Below are positions 23,078 to 32,088 of a stretch of 48,682 nucleotides of DNA, in pieces. Location of the stretch: positions 1 to 48,682 of the IMG/VR virus record IMGVR_UViG_3300034110_000402. One strand, written 5' to 3'. Position 1 is the first letter of the stretch; each line of letters opens with the position of its first letter. The stretch comes from a virus. The translations under genes were made by a program, and so were the position numbers. The notes under the pieces were generated by a model, which saw only the letters and a program-made list of their open reading frames with translations, searched no databases and was not told the DNA's origin.

Positions 23078-23415
23078 TGGACAGATGCGCGATGGAGTTC
23101 ATCGCTCGACGCTGGTGGCGCCGGGCAGAGATCTGGGTTATCGCTGCGTTCCTGCTGGCCGGTGGCATTGTCCTCGGTTACCAGGCCGGCGTGTGGGCAG
23201 CCAGTAGCGAGCAGACCAAGCAGCTTGCCGAGGTGCGCGCCGCGTATGACGCCGCCCTGGGTAAGCGTGACCTGCGCCTTAGCAACCTTGCCGAGAAGAC
23301 CCAGGACGCCGCAGTGAAGGTGCAAGAGGCATCCCACTCCGCTGTCCAGGCCGCAGACACAGCAAGCAAGGCGGCCGAGAAGGTCAGCGAAGCGGTAGAG
23401 CGGCAGGCGCCGTAA
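23074..23415 (+). CDS. Membrane-anchored coiled-coil protein (spanin-like)
   Basis: A 113-residue protein with a basic N-terminus (RRWWRRAEIW), one transmembrane helix (about 20-42) and a helical, alanine-rich coiled coil to the end (VQEASHSAVQAADTASKAAEKV). The shape resembles inner-membrane spanins, but a clearer Rz/Rz1 pair exists at 46707-47225. It overlaps the previous gene by four bases. A structural or lysis role is possible. Confidence 0.6.
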   Translation: MMDRCAMEFIARRWWRRAEIWVIAAFLLAGGIVLGYQAGVWAASSEQTKQLAEVRAAYDAALGKRDLRLSNLAEKTQDAAVKVQEASHSAVQAADTASKAAEKVSEAVERQAP

Positions 23416-23416
23416 T

Positions 23417-23453
23417 CCGCGCCACGTTTTCGAGTGCGCCAAATCGTGGCGCG
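23417..23453. repeat. Dispersed inverted repeat, copy C
   Basis: CCGCGCCACG (23417-23426) and CGTGGCGCG (23445-23453) around an 18-base loop, between two genes. It is the third copy of the repeat found at 8673 and 16105. Lying between genes here, it may act on RNA processing of the late transcript or be part of a packaging site. Confidence 0.65.
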
Positions 23454-23464
23454 AGGTTTTGCAG

Positions 23465-23656
23465 ATGAGCAATGTCACCCGCCTGCGCCACGCGCTTCCG
23501 ATGAGCCAGGATATCAACGCTGCGGTAAGCGCTCTCGACAAGGCCATTGCCAATGCCGTGGACGCAGCCAAACAAGCAGGGTTGCCCCAAGGGCTGATCG
23601 TAGGGTTACTCCACGGCCATGCCCACGCACAGACGCACCAGATGGTGACCGAATGA
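23465..23656 (+). CDS. Small late phage protein
   Basis: A 63-residue protein starting MSNVTRLRHALPMSQDINAAV, helical, ending in a His-rich GLLHGHAHAQTHQMVTE. GCGAGG precedes the ATG at 23465. Short proteins of this kind (with the HGHAHAQTH type end) are common upstream of terminase in Pseudomonas phages. No function known. Confidence 0.65.
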   Translation: MSNVTRLRHALPMSQDINAAVSALDKAIANAVDAAKQAGLPQGLIVGLLHGHAHAQTHQMVTE

Positions 23657-23904
23657 CCGTCAAGGTTCTGGAGTTTAAGCGGGAAGACTGGCGCGATGCT
23701 GCCAAGACCTTGCGCAAGATCGCCGACGATCTCGATGCCGGTGAGCATCCCGAGTGCACTGTAGGTGCCTTGACGCTGATTGGCGCGAAGGGAGAGGTGA
23801 CTGTTTTCGGTCTCGGCCCGAAGTGCGACGACCTGCAATGCCTTGGTGCCATGCGCCTGGGTGAGCAGAAGCTGATTGATGTGCTGTTGGACAGCCAAGA
23901 CTAA
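23653..23904 (+). CDS. Small late phage protein
   Basis: An 83-residue protein starting MTVKVLEFKREDWRDAAKTLRKIADDLDAG. Its mixed alpha/beta pattern is found in phage accessory proteins next to terminase. The ATG overlaps the upstream stop (ATGA). Function unknown. Confidence 0.65.
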   Translation: MTVKVLEFKREDWRDAAKTLRKIADDLDAGEHPECTVGALTLIGAKGEVTVFGLGPKCDDLQCLGAMRLGEQKLIDVLLDSQD

Positions 23905-23912
23905 GGATTCCC

Positions 23913-24530
23913 ATGACAACCAAGCAACCCGACTGGGAGCGCATTGAACAGCTCTTCCGGGCTGGCTTGCTCTCAGTGCGTGAGATAGCCGCTGCGTGCG
24001 GTGTCTCCCACACAGCGATCAACAAGCGGTCCAAGGCTGAGGGCTGGGATCGCGACCTGAACGCGAAGATCAAGGCCAAGGCTGATTCACTGGTTTCCAA
24101 ACGCGAGGTTTCCACAAAGGTTTCCACGGAAACACTGGCAACCGAGCGTGGGATCGTAGAGGCGAACGCGGAGGTCATCGCTGACATCAGGATGGCGCAC
24201 CGGACTGACATTGGCCGTTCACGCCGCCTGGCAAACAAGCTGCTGGATGAGCTTGAGTCGCTCACCGATGAGCAGGGCACCATCAAGGAGTTGATCGCCC
24301 AGTTTAAGGATAGCGACCACGACGATGGGGATGCGATGGCGGATGTGCTCGCGCTGGCTCAGAAAATGGGAGCCTTGCCGTCTCGAACCAAGACCATGAA
24401 GGAGCTGGCCGAGACATTGAAGACGCTGGTCCTCTTGGAGCGCCAAGCCTATGACCTCGACACCAAATCCGGCGGCAATGACGCCGACGAGCTGTCCAAG
24501 ATGATGGACGATCTATCGAAGGACGCCTGA
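23913..24530 (+). CDS. Terminase small subunit
   Basis: A 205-residue DNA-recognition subunit of the packaging motor. The N-terminal helix-turn-helix (about 8-40: IEQLFRAGLLSVREIAAACGVSHTAINKRSKAEGW in parts) would bind the packaging site. The rest is helical and promotes assembly with the large subunit. It ends two bases before the terminase large gene. A nearby recognition site is expected but not identified. Confidence 0.92.
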   Translation: MTTKQPDWERIEQLFRAGLLSVREIAAACGVSHTAINKRSKAEGWDRDLNAKIKAKADSLVSKREVSTKVSTETLATERGIVEANAEVIADIRMAHRTDIGRSRRLANKLLDELESLTDEQGTIKELIAQFKDSDHDDGDAMADVLALAQKMGALPSRTKTMKELAETLKTLVLLERQAYDLDTKSGGNDADELSKMMDDLSKDA

Positions 24531-24532
24531 CC

Positions 24533-26020
24533 ATGAAGCCCGAGCACATGAAACTGCTGCGGGACAAGTTCTGGCGCCTGAACAACCTTTACTTCATCAC
24601 GGACAAGCAGGGCAAGAAGGTCCGCTTCCGGATGACGGACGAGCAGGTCGAGTACTTCCAGGGGATGCATACCCGCAACCTGATCCTGAAGGCTCGGCAG
24701 CTTGGCTTCACGACCGAATGCTGCATCATCCAGCTGGACGCCGCTCTGTTCGAGTCGGCCAAGTGCGCATTGATCGCCCACACCTTGAACGACGCCAAGC
24801 GCCTGTTCCGGGAGAAGGTGAAGTACGCCTACGACAACCTGCCCAAAGAGATCCGCGCAGCGAACCCCGCGAGCAACGACGCCGCAGGTGAGCTGGTGTT
24901 CAGCAAGGGCGGCTCACTCTACGTCAGTACCTCGTTTCGGGGTGGCACGCTGCGTTACCTGCACGTCTCCGAGTTCGGGAAGATCTGCGCCAAGTTCCCA
25001 CACAAGGCGCGCGAGATCGTCACTGGCGCCTTCGAGGCCGTGGCTACTGACTGTTTCGTCACAATCGAATCAACGGCCGAGGGTAGGGCGGGGTACTTCT
25101 TCGACTACTCGCAGAGCGCTGAGAAGCAACAGCTCTCCGGCGTGGCCCTGGGCCTGCTGGACTGGAAGTTCTTCTTCTTCAGCTGGTGGAACAACAAGGC
25201 CTACTGGCTCGACCCAGCCACGGCGATCATCCCAGACCGCCTGACCTCTTACTTCGATGAGCTGGCAGCCAAGCACGGTATATCCACCAGCCCAGGACAG
25301 CGCGCCTGGTACGCAGCAAAGGAGAAGACGCTCGGCGACGACATGAAGCGGGAATACCCGTCGATCCCGGCCGAAGCCTTTCAGCAGTCAATCGAGGGCG
25401 CCTACTACGCCAGGCAGTTCACGAAGCTGTACGCCAGTCAGCGCATCGGTGTGCTGCCGGACAACGGCCATCAGCCTGTGCACACGTTCTGGGACATCGG
25501 TGTCGGCGACTCAACGTCAATCTGGTTTGTCCGGATGATCGGCGAGGAATATCACGTCATCGACTTCTACCAGAACAGCGGCGAAGGCCTGCGTCACTAC
25601 ATGAAGGTTCTGAAGGATCGCGGCTACACCTACGGCGACCACTGGGGGCCGCACGACATCGAGAACAGAGAGTTCGGCAGCGATGGCAAGACACGCAAGG
25701 ACATTGCCCGCGAAGGCTATGAGATCGACGGCCAGCTGTATCGCATGACCTTCCAGGTGGTGCCGAAGTTGGGTGTCGACGAAGGCATTGAGCAGGCCAG
25801 GGAGATCCTGGCGCGCTGTGCCTTCGATGAGGCCAAGTGCGAGGAGGGCATCACTTGCCTGGAGAACTATCGCAAGGAATGGGACGACAAGAAGGGCTGC
25901 TGGAAAGACAAGCCGCTCCATGACTGGTCATCCCACGCAGCCGATGCATTCCGGTACTTCGCTGTCGCCAAGAGCGCAAGGAAGCCGGTCAAATCAATCA
26001 AAATGGGATTCGCACGCTAA
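24533..26020 (+). CDS. Terminase large subunit
   Basis: A 495-residue packaging ATPase/nuclease. A Walker A-like motif lies at 52-61 (LKARQLGFTT). The ATPase core follows with STSFRGGTLRYLHVSEFGK, the Walker B region. The RNase H-like nuclease domain begins about 319 (FWDIGVGDSTSIW), continues with GPHDIENREFGSDGKTR, and ends with a conserved SSHAADAFRY. It cuts and translocates concatemeric phage DNA into the prohead. Its stop overlaps the portal start (TAATG). Confidence 0.95.
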   Translation: MKPEHMKLLRDKFWRLNNLYFITDKQGKKVRFRMTDEQVEYFQGMHTRNLILKARQLGFTTECCIIQLDAALFESAKCALIAHTLNDAKRLFREKVKYAYDNLPKEIRAANPASNDAAGELVFSKGGSLYVSTSFRGGTLRYLHVSEFGKICAKFPHKAREIVTGAFEAVATDCFVTIESTAEGRAGYFFDYSQSAEKQQLSGVALGLLDWKFFFFSWWNNKAYWLDPATAIIPDRLTSYFDELAAKHGISTSPGQRAWYAAKEKTLGDDMKREYPSIPAEAFQQSIEGAYYARQFTKLYASQRIGVLPDNGHQPVHTFWDIGVGDSTSIWFVRMIGEEYHVIDFYQNSGEGLRHYMKVLKDRGYTYGDHWGPHDIENREFGSDGKTRKDIAREGYEIDGQLYRMTFQVVPKLGVDEGIEQAREILARCAFDEAKCEEGITCLENYRKEWDDKKGCWKDKPLHDWSSHAADAFRYFAVAKSARKPVKSIKMGFAR

Positions 26021-27474
26021 TGGCAGACGTCACCTACACCCGCCCGGAATACGACGCGGCACAGTCCCGCTGGCGGCTGGTGCGCGACGTGTGCAAAGGC
26101 TCCGAAACAGTAAAGGCCCGAGGCGATCATTATCTCCCTCGACCAAACCCGCACGACGATACTGACGAAAACAAGGCCAGGTTCAACACCTATTTGATGC
26201 GCGCCGTGTTCTACAACGCCACGGGCCGGACCAAGAATAGCCTCGTCGGTGCAGTGTTTCGCACCTGGCCGACCCTAACCGTGCCGGCAGCTCTGGAGTA
26301 TGTCGCCAAAGACGTCGACGGGCAGGGCATCAGCATCTACCAGCAGTCGCAGTCGGTCATCGGGCACATCCTCGAAGTCGGCCGTCACGGGCTGCTGGTC
26401 GACTACCCAAGCGTTGAGCCTGGATCTACCAGCAAAGCAGACAGCGCCGCCATGGGCATCCGGCCAACGATAGCCAGCTACAACGCTGAGTGCATCGTCA
26501 ACTGGAAGACCCGGAAGATCGGTGGGCAGCACCTGCTGAGCCTGGTGGTTCTGAAGGAAGTGGTCGACAAGGACACGGACGACGGCTTCGGGGTCGAGAG
26601 CAAAGATCAATACCGCGTCCTGCGCCTGAATGACGCCGGAACGTATGAGCAGGAGCTTTGGACTACCGATGGCGGCCAATGGGCAGCAACAGATGCCAGA
26701 GCGCCCCTGGATGGACAGGGGAAGCCGTGGCGCCTGATCCCGTTCATGTTCGTCGGTAGCGAAAACAACGATGCGTCGATTGACGACTCTCCCCTGTACG
26801 ACATGGCAGAGATCAACATTGGCCATTACCACAACAGTGCCGACTACGAAGACTCGGTGTGGTTCTCTGGGCAGCCGCAGTTCTGGATTGCCGGTCTGGA
26901 CGAAGCCTGGCGCGATCACCTGGAAGAGAACGGCATCTACGTCGGCTCTCGCGCGCCGCTGACGCTTCCGGCCAATGGATCGTGTGGCTTTGCTCAGCCT
27001 GAGCCGAACACCCTCGTAAAGGAGGCCATGGATGGCAAGAAAGAGGACATGGTGTCCCTCGGCGCCAGGCTGATCGAGCGTGGCAGTGCGGTGAAGACCG
27101 CCACCCAAGCAGATAACGAAAGCGCAGCAGAGCACAGCATCCTGTCCCTGGCCGTGAGCAACGTCAGCGAGGCTTACAGCCAGTGCCTGATATGGATGGG
27201 AATGTTCGAGAACGTTGCCGGCGAAGCGATGCTGAAGCTCAACCAAGACTTCACCCAGGTCAGCCTCGACGCGGCCATCATGGCCAGCCTGTTCAATGCC
27301 GTGCAGGCCGGGCGAGTGCCTGAGTCGGATTTCTGGCAGTACCTGCGTGACCGCGGGGTGATTGATCCCGAAAAGACGGATGACGATATTCGCGGCGAGC
27401 TTGAAGCCAACCCAGTGGGCTTAGGCCTCGATGATGAGGATTCAGCAGATGGCGGCAAACCAAGCGCTCCTTGA
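26020..27474 (+). CDS. Portal protein (DUF4055 family)
   Basis: A 484-residue portal of the DUF4055 type. Characteristic segments are the N-terminal WRLVRDVCKGSETVKARG, then YLMRAVFYNATGRTKNSLVGAVF, HILEVGRHGLLVDYP, and INIGHYHNSADYEDSVWFSGQP. The dodecameric portal is the DNA gate of the capsid vertex. The gene overlaps the downstream minor head gene. Confidence 0.93.
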   Translation: MADVTYTRPEYDAAQSRWRLVRDVCKGSETVKARGDHYLPRPNPHDDTDENKARFNTYLMRAVFYNATGRTKNSLVGAVFRTWPTLTVPAALEYVAKDVDGQGISIYQQSQSVIGHILEVGRHGLLVDYPSVEPGSTSKADSAAMGIRPTIASYNAECIVNWKTRKIGGQHLLSLVVLKEVVDKDTDDGFGVESKDQYRVLRLNDAGTYEQELWTTDGGQWAATDARAPLDGQGKPWRLIPFMFVGSENNDASIDDSPLYDMAEINIGHYHNSADYEDSVWFSGQPQFWIAGLDEAWRDHLEENGIYVGSRAPLTLPANGSCGFAQPEPNTLVKEAMDGKKEDMVSLGARLIERGSAVKTATQADNESAAEHSILSLAVSNVSEAYSQCLIWMGMFENVAGEAMLKLNQDFTQVSLDAAIMASLFNAVQAGRVPESDFWQYLRDRGVIDPEKTDDDIRGELEANPVGLGLDDEDSADGGKPSAP

Positions 27475-28528
27475 TGCCACCATTCGGCACGCTGTTTTCC
27501 TTGAAAGGCTCAAGGCTGGGGAGGTGAAGAAATTCGCCCCCTTCCTCAGGGAGATCGACCGCTCGCTGCGTGAGCGCCTGACCAAGTCAGACTTGACCGG
27601 GTACACGCGCAAGCGGCTGGAGAAGCTGCTCGATGAAGTGGACAGCCTGCTCTTGGGCATATTCGACCGGTTTTCGGATCAGCTCACGCTGGACTTGATC
27701 GACCTGGCCAACTACGAGGCACAGTTTGAGGCCACCAGCCTGACCAAGTCAGTGCCGGTTGGAGTCAGCTTCGAGGCTGCAATTCCATCGGTAACAGCCA
27801 TTCGCTCCGCGGTACTGAGCAATCCGCTGAGCATTCGTGACGGCGGCAAGCTGCTCAAGCCATTCATCAAGGACTGGACGACAGCCGAGCGCGAGCGTGT
27901 CACCGGCGCGATCCGGCAGGGCTTCTTCGAAGGGCAGACGAACTTCCAGATCCTGCAGAACATCCGGGGCACCAAAGCAGCCGGATACACGGACGGCATT
28001 CTCGCGGTCACTGATCGCAACGCCTCTACCGTGGTGCGCACTGCAATCCAGCACGTTGCCAGCCAGGCGCGGATGGAGACGGCCAAGGCCAACACCGACG
28101 TGGTGACCGAGATTCAGCTGGTCGCCACGCTCGACAGCAAGACCAGCCAAGTCTGTCGCACCCTGGACAAGCGCCGCTTCCCGGTCGATTCAGGGCCAAG
28201 GCCGCCGTTTCATCCGAACTGCCGCACCACCTTCGTGCTGCTGACCCGCCTAAGCGAGATGTTCGCCAAGGGCGCAACCCGGTCCTCAGTTGGGCCAAGT
28301 GGCGCAGGACAGGTCAGCGCCGACCTCGACTATTACCACTGGCTAAAGCAGCAGCCTGCCTCGTTTCAGGATAAGGCGATCGGCAAGGCCCGCGGCGCGC
28401 TTTTCCGCAATGGCGGCCTCAGCGTCAAGCGCTTCTCTGAGCTGCAGCTGGACCGCAACTTCGAACCACTGACACTCGTTGAGATGAAGGCCCTGGAGCC
28501 TTTGGCCTTCGAGCGCGCAGGCATCTGA
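27449..28528 (+). CDS. Minor head / head morphogenesis protein
   Basis: A 359-residue protein of the Mu F / SPP1 gp7 head-morphogenesis family. The N-terminal half is helical. The C-terminal conserved region includes NASTVVRTAIQHVASQARM, then DSKTSQVCRTLDKRRFPV and PPFHPNCRTT, the family signature with Asp, Cys, His and Cys. The start at 27449 follows GAGG; an earlier in-frame start at 27431 is possible. It overlaps the portal gene by 26 bases. It probably sits inside the prohead near the portal. Confidence 0.92.
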   Translation: MAANQALLDATIRHAVFLERLKAGEVKKFAPFLREIDRSLRERLTKSDLTGYTRKRLEKLLDEVDSLLLGIFDRFSDQLTLDLIDLANYEAQFEATSLTKSVPVGVSFEAAIPSVTAIRSAVLSNPLSIRDGGKLLKPFIKDWTTAERERVTGAIRQGFFEGQTNFQILQNIRGTKAAGYTDGILAVTDRNASTVVRTAIQHVASQARMETAKANTDVVTEIQLVATLDSKTSQVCRTLDKRRFPVDSGPRPPFHPNCRTTFVLLTRLSEMFAKGATRSSVGPSGAGQVSADLDYYHWLKQQPASFQDKAIGKARGALFRNGGLSVKRFSELQLDRNFEPLTLVEMKALEPLAFERAGI

Positions 28529-28568
28529 AACGCAGGCTGAGCCTGCAAGCCAGTCCCAGGGGGACAAC

Positions 28569-29285
28569 ATGAAATACCTGATCGACAAAGCAGCATATGA
28601 CGCGCTCGAACCCTCCATGCAGGCATTTTACAAGGCCCAGGGTGAGGGTTACGTCCTGGTGGTTGAGGGCTTGCCCGCGCCAGAAGATACATCCGGCCTG
28701 AAAGCCAAGGTGGAAGAATTACTGCGGGAGAAGAAGGACGAAAAGACCCGCCGGGAGCAGGCTGAGCAGGCCGCCAGATTGGCCGCAGAAGAGGCTGCCC
28801 GTAAGAACGGTGACACCGAAGCGCTCGACCGTAGCTGGGCCGAGAAGCACACCGCCGCCCTGGCTGAAAAAGAGGGGGCTCTAACCTCGCTGCAGGCCCA
28901 GGTGCACGCGCTGACGGTAGGGGCAACCGCTGCGCGTGTCGCCGGTGAGCTGGCCGTCCAAGGTTCCGCCGCTGTGCTTCAACAAATCATTGAGCCTCGC
29001 CTCTCCATGGAGTTGCGCGAAGGCAAGCCCACCGTCGTGGTGCTGGACGCTGAACGCCGGCCTACCGCTCTGACGGTGGAAGAATTCAAGACCCAACTGT
29101 TCAACGACGCCGCACTGGCGCCGCTGATCGCTTCAAGCAGGGCTTCTGGTGGCGGGGCTACCGGTGGCAAAGGCGGCGGGGCCGCAAAGCAGTGGAACCA
29201 ATTGACCGGTATGGAGCGTGTAGAGCTTCGCCGAACCAACCCCGCCGAGCACGCGCGCCTGAAGGCCGCTGCTGAGGCTCAGTAA
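28569..29285 (+). CDS. Capsid scaffold protein
   Basis: A 238-residue protein with a long charged coiled coil (about 42-105, ending near LAEKEGALTSL), an Ala/Gly-rich linker and a short basic C-terminus (WNQLTGMERVELRRTNPAEHARL). This composition and the position directly before the capsid gene are typical of prohead scaffolds. GGGGGACAAC lies before the ATG. It should be absent from mature particles. Confidence 0.88.
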   Translation: MKYLIDKAAYDALEPSMQAFYKAQGEGYVLVVEGLPAPEDTSGLKAKVEELLREKKDEKTRREQAEQAARLAAEEAARKNGDTEALDRSWAEKHTAALAEKEGALTSLQAQVHALTVGATAARVAGELAVQGSAAVLQQIIEPRLSMELREGKPTVVVLDAERRPTALTVEEFKTQLFNDAALAPLIASSRASGGGATGGKGGGAAKQWNQLTGMERVELRRTNPAEHARLKAAAEAQ

Positions 29286-29299
29286 AAGGACATTCAGCA

Positions 29300-30328
29300 A
29301 TGCCAACCATTCTCTCCGACGTGATCTTCCGCGACGAACTGCGGGACTACATCACCGTCAACAGCGTCGAGCGCACCGCGTTCTTCCAGTCGGGCATCCT
29401 GACCACCAACAGCGACATGACCACGCTGCTGGCCAGCCCGTCCAACACCTTCACCATTCCATGGTGGGTTGACCTGGATGCGTCCATTGAGTCGAACTAC
29501 TCGAACGACGTGTACACCGACATCGCGGTACCGCTGTCGGTCACCAGTGCTTCCATGCAGGCGCGCGCCGCGTACCTCAACGAAGGCTGGAACTGCATGA
29601 ACTTGGTGAAGAACATCACCAACCAGGACCCGTTGGAGTTCGTCGCCGGTCGACTGATCTCTTACTGGCAGCGCGTGGCCCAGCGCCGCACCATCGCCAC
29701 CGCGGTGGGTATCTACAACGACAACATCGCGTCCAACGGTGGCGACATGGTCGTGGACGCCGGGGGCATCATCGGCCCGACCGCCGTGATTCGCGCCAAG
29801 GGCACCATGGGCGACTACAGCGGTCAACTGGGCGGCCTGAGCGTGATCGCCATGCACTCGGCGGTGCACACCGAGCTGTCGATCCAGAACCAGATCGACT
29901 TCACCCCTATTGCCGACCAGATCCCCGAGTTCGGTCGCTTCCAGGGCATGCGAGTGGTGCTGGATGATGGTCTGCCAGTAATCGGCACCGGTGCCAGTGC
30001 CAAATACCTGTCCATCATCTTCGGCCCTGGTGCAATCGGCTTTGCCGAAGAAACCCCACCAGGTGAAGACGGCCTGGAATACGACCGTGCGCCAGATCGT
30101 GGCAACGGTGGCGGCACTGAAACGCTGTGGACGCGCCGCAACTTCGTTGTGCACCCGCTGGGCTTCTCGTTCGACAGCGTGACCATCACCGGCACCCCAA
30201 CCACCAGCCGCCCTATCTCGGCGAACTGGGCGGACCTGGCCCTGGCTACCAACTGGAGCCGCAAGTTCGCTCGCAAGCAGGTGCCTATGGCGTTCATCAC
30301 CTCCCTCGTTACTGCGCCTGCGCCGTAA
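29300..30328 (+). CDS. Major capsid protein
   Basis: A 342-residue HK97-fold coat protein. It begins MPTILSDVIFRDELRDYITVN and includes FQSGILTTNSDM, the YWQRVAQRRTIAT segment and a domain ending near NFVVHPLGFSFDSVTI. The codon use is uniformly GC-rich and strongly biased, as expected for the most highly expressed late gene. AAAAGGACATTCAGCA precedes the ATG. Confidence 0.93.
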   Translation: MPTILSDVIFRDELRDYITVNSVERTAFFQSGILTTNSDMTTLLASPSNTFTIPWWVDLDASIESNYSNDVYTDIAVPLSVTSASMQARAAYLNEGWNCMNLVKNITNQDPLEFVAGRLISYWQRVAQRRTIATAVGIYNDNIASNGGDMVVDAGGIIGPTAVIRAKGTMGDYSGQLGGLSVIAMHSAVHTELSIQNQIDFTPIADQIPEFGRFQGMRVVLDDGLPVIGTGASAKYLSIIFGPGAIGFAEETPPGEDGLEYDRAPDRGNGGGTETLWTRRNFVVHPLGFSFDSVTITGTPTTSRPISANWADLALATNWSRKFARKQVPMAFITSLVTAPAP

Positions 30329-30383
30329 CCGAGCGCGCGGTGGGTGAGTTGCCCACCGCGTATTACTGAACCAGGAGTAAGTC

Positions 30384-30785
30384 ATGACTGTTCAAAAAGA
30401 TAACCACATCGACCCGAACACTAAGGCCCGCTGGGGCTTCGCAGGTGGCGAGGGTGAGGTCACTGTCGGCCCGCAAACGGTCGGCGAAACCGGCGGCGTT
30501 AACCATGCGCGCACTCGCCTCGAAGATGGCGGAGGTCGCAACAGCGGCGGTGGTGTCGGCGACGCTGAAGTGTTGCGTACCCAGGTTTTGGATCTGCAAG
30601 GCCAGCTGGCGCAGGCTCAGTCCGATCTGGCTGCCGAGCGTGCGAAGAACGCCGATCCACGTGATAGCCTGACTATCCCGGAAATCAAAGAGCAGCTGGA
30701 CGCCATGGAAGTGAAGTATTCGTCCACTGCCAACAAAGCCGAACTGCTGGACCTGCTCAAGGCCCAGCCTGCTACCCAGGAGTAA
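30384..30785 (+). CDS. HeH/LEM-domain head protein
   Basis: A 133-residue protein with a Gly-rich N-terminus (about 18-55), a coiled-coil region (VLRTQVLDLQGQLAQAQ) and a C-terminal HeH/LEM-SAP-like helix-extension-helix (SLTIPEIKEQLDAMEVKY). It is located between capsid and connector genes, like lambda FI, which assists packaging. GGAG lies before the ATG. A role in head maturation is probable but unproven. Confidence 0.8.
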   Translation: MTVQKDNHIDPNTKARWGFAGGEGEVTVGPQTVGETGGVNHARTRLEDGGGRNSGGGVGDAEVLRTQVLDLQGQLAQAQSDLAAERAKNADPRDSLTIPEIKEQLDAMEVKYSSTANKAELLDLLKAQPATQE

Positions 30786-30788
30786 CCC

Positions 30789-31292
30789 ATGGCGCTCATC
30801 ATCGAGGACGGCACCGGCAAGCCTCACGCAGACAGCTACTCGACTGCTGCCGAACTGGTCAGTTACGCCGCGCGGTATGGCGTGACCATCCCAGCGGACC
30901 CGGTGGCACAGGAAGCTCTGCTTCGCCGAGCCGCCTTGGCGATGGACGGCATGAACTGGAAAGGATGCCGGGCGCACGGTGACCAGGCGCTTGCCTGGCC
31001 TCGCCGTGGCGTCAACATCGATGGCGAGAACAAGCCCTCCGACTACATTCCTGCACGCATCCAGTACGGGCAGATGGCCCTCGCGGGTGAAATCCACACT
31101 GACGACATTGATCCGATCGACAAGCGCAGAGGCGCTGTAACGCTGGAGCGAGTCGAAGGTGCGGTAACGCGCGAGTACGCCACCATCAGCAACACCAGCG
31201 GCCGATTGCTGCCGGCAGCGCCCGACAGGCCAAGCCGCACGCAATTTGCTGACTATCTTCAAAAGCGCGGTCTGTTCGCTATCCGCGCATAA
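30789..31292 (+). CDS. Head-tail connector, DnaT-like family
   Basis: A 167-residue protein of the family annotated as phage putative DnaT-like ssDNA-binding proteins, which in late operons corresponds to a head-tail adaptor. Visible elements are SYSTAAELVSYAARYGV, then LAMDGMNWKGCRAHGDQALAWPRRGV in parts and PARIQYGQMALAGEI. Position after the capsid gene supports the adaptor role. Confidence 0.8.
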   Translation: MALIIEDGTGKPHADSYSTAAELVSYAARYGVTIPADPVAQEALLRRAALAMDGMNWKGCRAHGDQALAWPRRGVNIDGENKPSDYIPARIQYGQMALAGEIHTDDIDPIDKRRGAVTLERVEGAVTREYATISNTSGRLLPAAPDRPSRTQFADYLQKRGLFAIRA

Positions 31293-31306
31293 CAGTCGGA
31301 GCCAAC

Positions 31307-31669
31307 ATGGCCTTCTACGACGAAATGGCCGCGTTGGCTCTCGAACTGATCGCCGAGTTCGGCCAGCCAGTCACGCTGCGCGATATTCAGCCTGGCGAGT
31401 ACGATCCGGATAACCCGGGCGGCGGCGAAGTTATCATTGAGCAGGCCGCCCAAGGCATCCTGCTCGACTTCACCGGCCTCGAATTCCAGAGCGACAGCCT
31501 TATTGTGCGTGGCGACAAGAAGCTGAAGGTCGCGGCGCTGGGCATGGCCTGGAAGCCAAAGCCCCTGATAAAGTCCGACGTCCAAGGAAAAACGTGGACG
31601 GTGATTAACGTCAAAGAAATCAACCCGGCCGGCACTCCACTGCTCTACGAGCTACAGGTGCGCTCATGA
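31307..31669 (+). CDS. Head-closure / tail-attachment protein
   Basis: A 120-residue beta-rich protein (MAFYDEMAALALELIAEFG then GILLDFTGLEFQSDSLIVRGDKKL in parts). The pattern is that of head-closure proteins, and its place between the adaptor and the neck protein fits. AGTCGGAG precedes the ATG and its stop overlaps the next start. Confidence 0.78.
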   Translation: MAFYDEMAALALELIAEFGQPVTLRDIQPGEYDPDNPGGGEVIIEQAAQGILLDFTGLEFQSDSLIVRGDKKLKVAALGMAWKPKPLIKSDVQGKTWTVINVKEINPAGTPLLYELQVRS

Positions 31670-32088
31670 AAAAATACGCAGGGCGACAAGGGAGCTTTGC
31701 ACTGCAGCTGGCTGAATTCGCTGAGCAAGCGAAAGAAGCCGTCGACGCAAGTCTTCGGGAGGTGATTATCGAGATTGGCAACTCGCTGATCAGGATGTCA
31801 CCGGTGGACACCGGTCGGTTCCGCGGAAACTGGCAGTTTACGATTGAGGCACCTGCAGCCGGCACGCTCAGCGCGCTAGACCCAACAGGGGCAGAGGCCA
31901 CGGCCCGCATTGCTGGCGAATCTATCCTGTTCCGGGCTGGCACCACGGCATTCATCGTGAACAACCTGCCGTATGCCATTCCGCTGGAATACGGCCACTC
32001 CGACCAAGCACCTGGCGGGATGGTGCGCATCACCCAGGCCCGCTTCCAGCAGATCGTTGAGGAAGCCATCAGGAATAACCAGGTATGA
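31666..32088 (+). CDS. HK97 gp10-like neck protein
   Basis: A 140-residue protein of the HK97 gp10 type. It contains SPVDTGRFRGNW (the signature SPvDTGrfR motif), then IVNNLPYAIPLEYGHSDQAPGGMVRIT in parts. It joins the head and tail. ATGA overlaps with both neighbours. Confidence 0.9.
   Translation: MKKYAGRQGSFALQLAEFAEQAKEAVDASLREVIIEIGNSLIRMSPVDTGRFRGNWQFTIEAPAAGTLSALDPTGAEATARIAGESILFRAGTTAFIVNNLPYAIPLEYGHSDQAPGGMVRITQARFQQIVEEAIRNNQV

Noticed and set aside
23074-23415. Primary Rz/Rz1 spanin pair upstream of terminase
   Set aside because: No nested lipoprotein frame is present here, while 46707-47225 has the complete nested arrangement after the endolysin.
8673-23453. CRISPR-like interpretation of the repeated inverted sequence
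   Set aside because: The three copies are thousands of bases apart with no regular spacers, so they are dispersed elements rather than an array.
29294-30385. 363-residue minus-strand frame antisense to the capsid gene
   Set aside because: It is a shadow of the strongly codon-biased capsid gene and has no domain resemblance.
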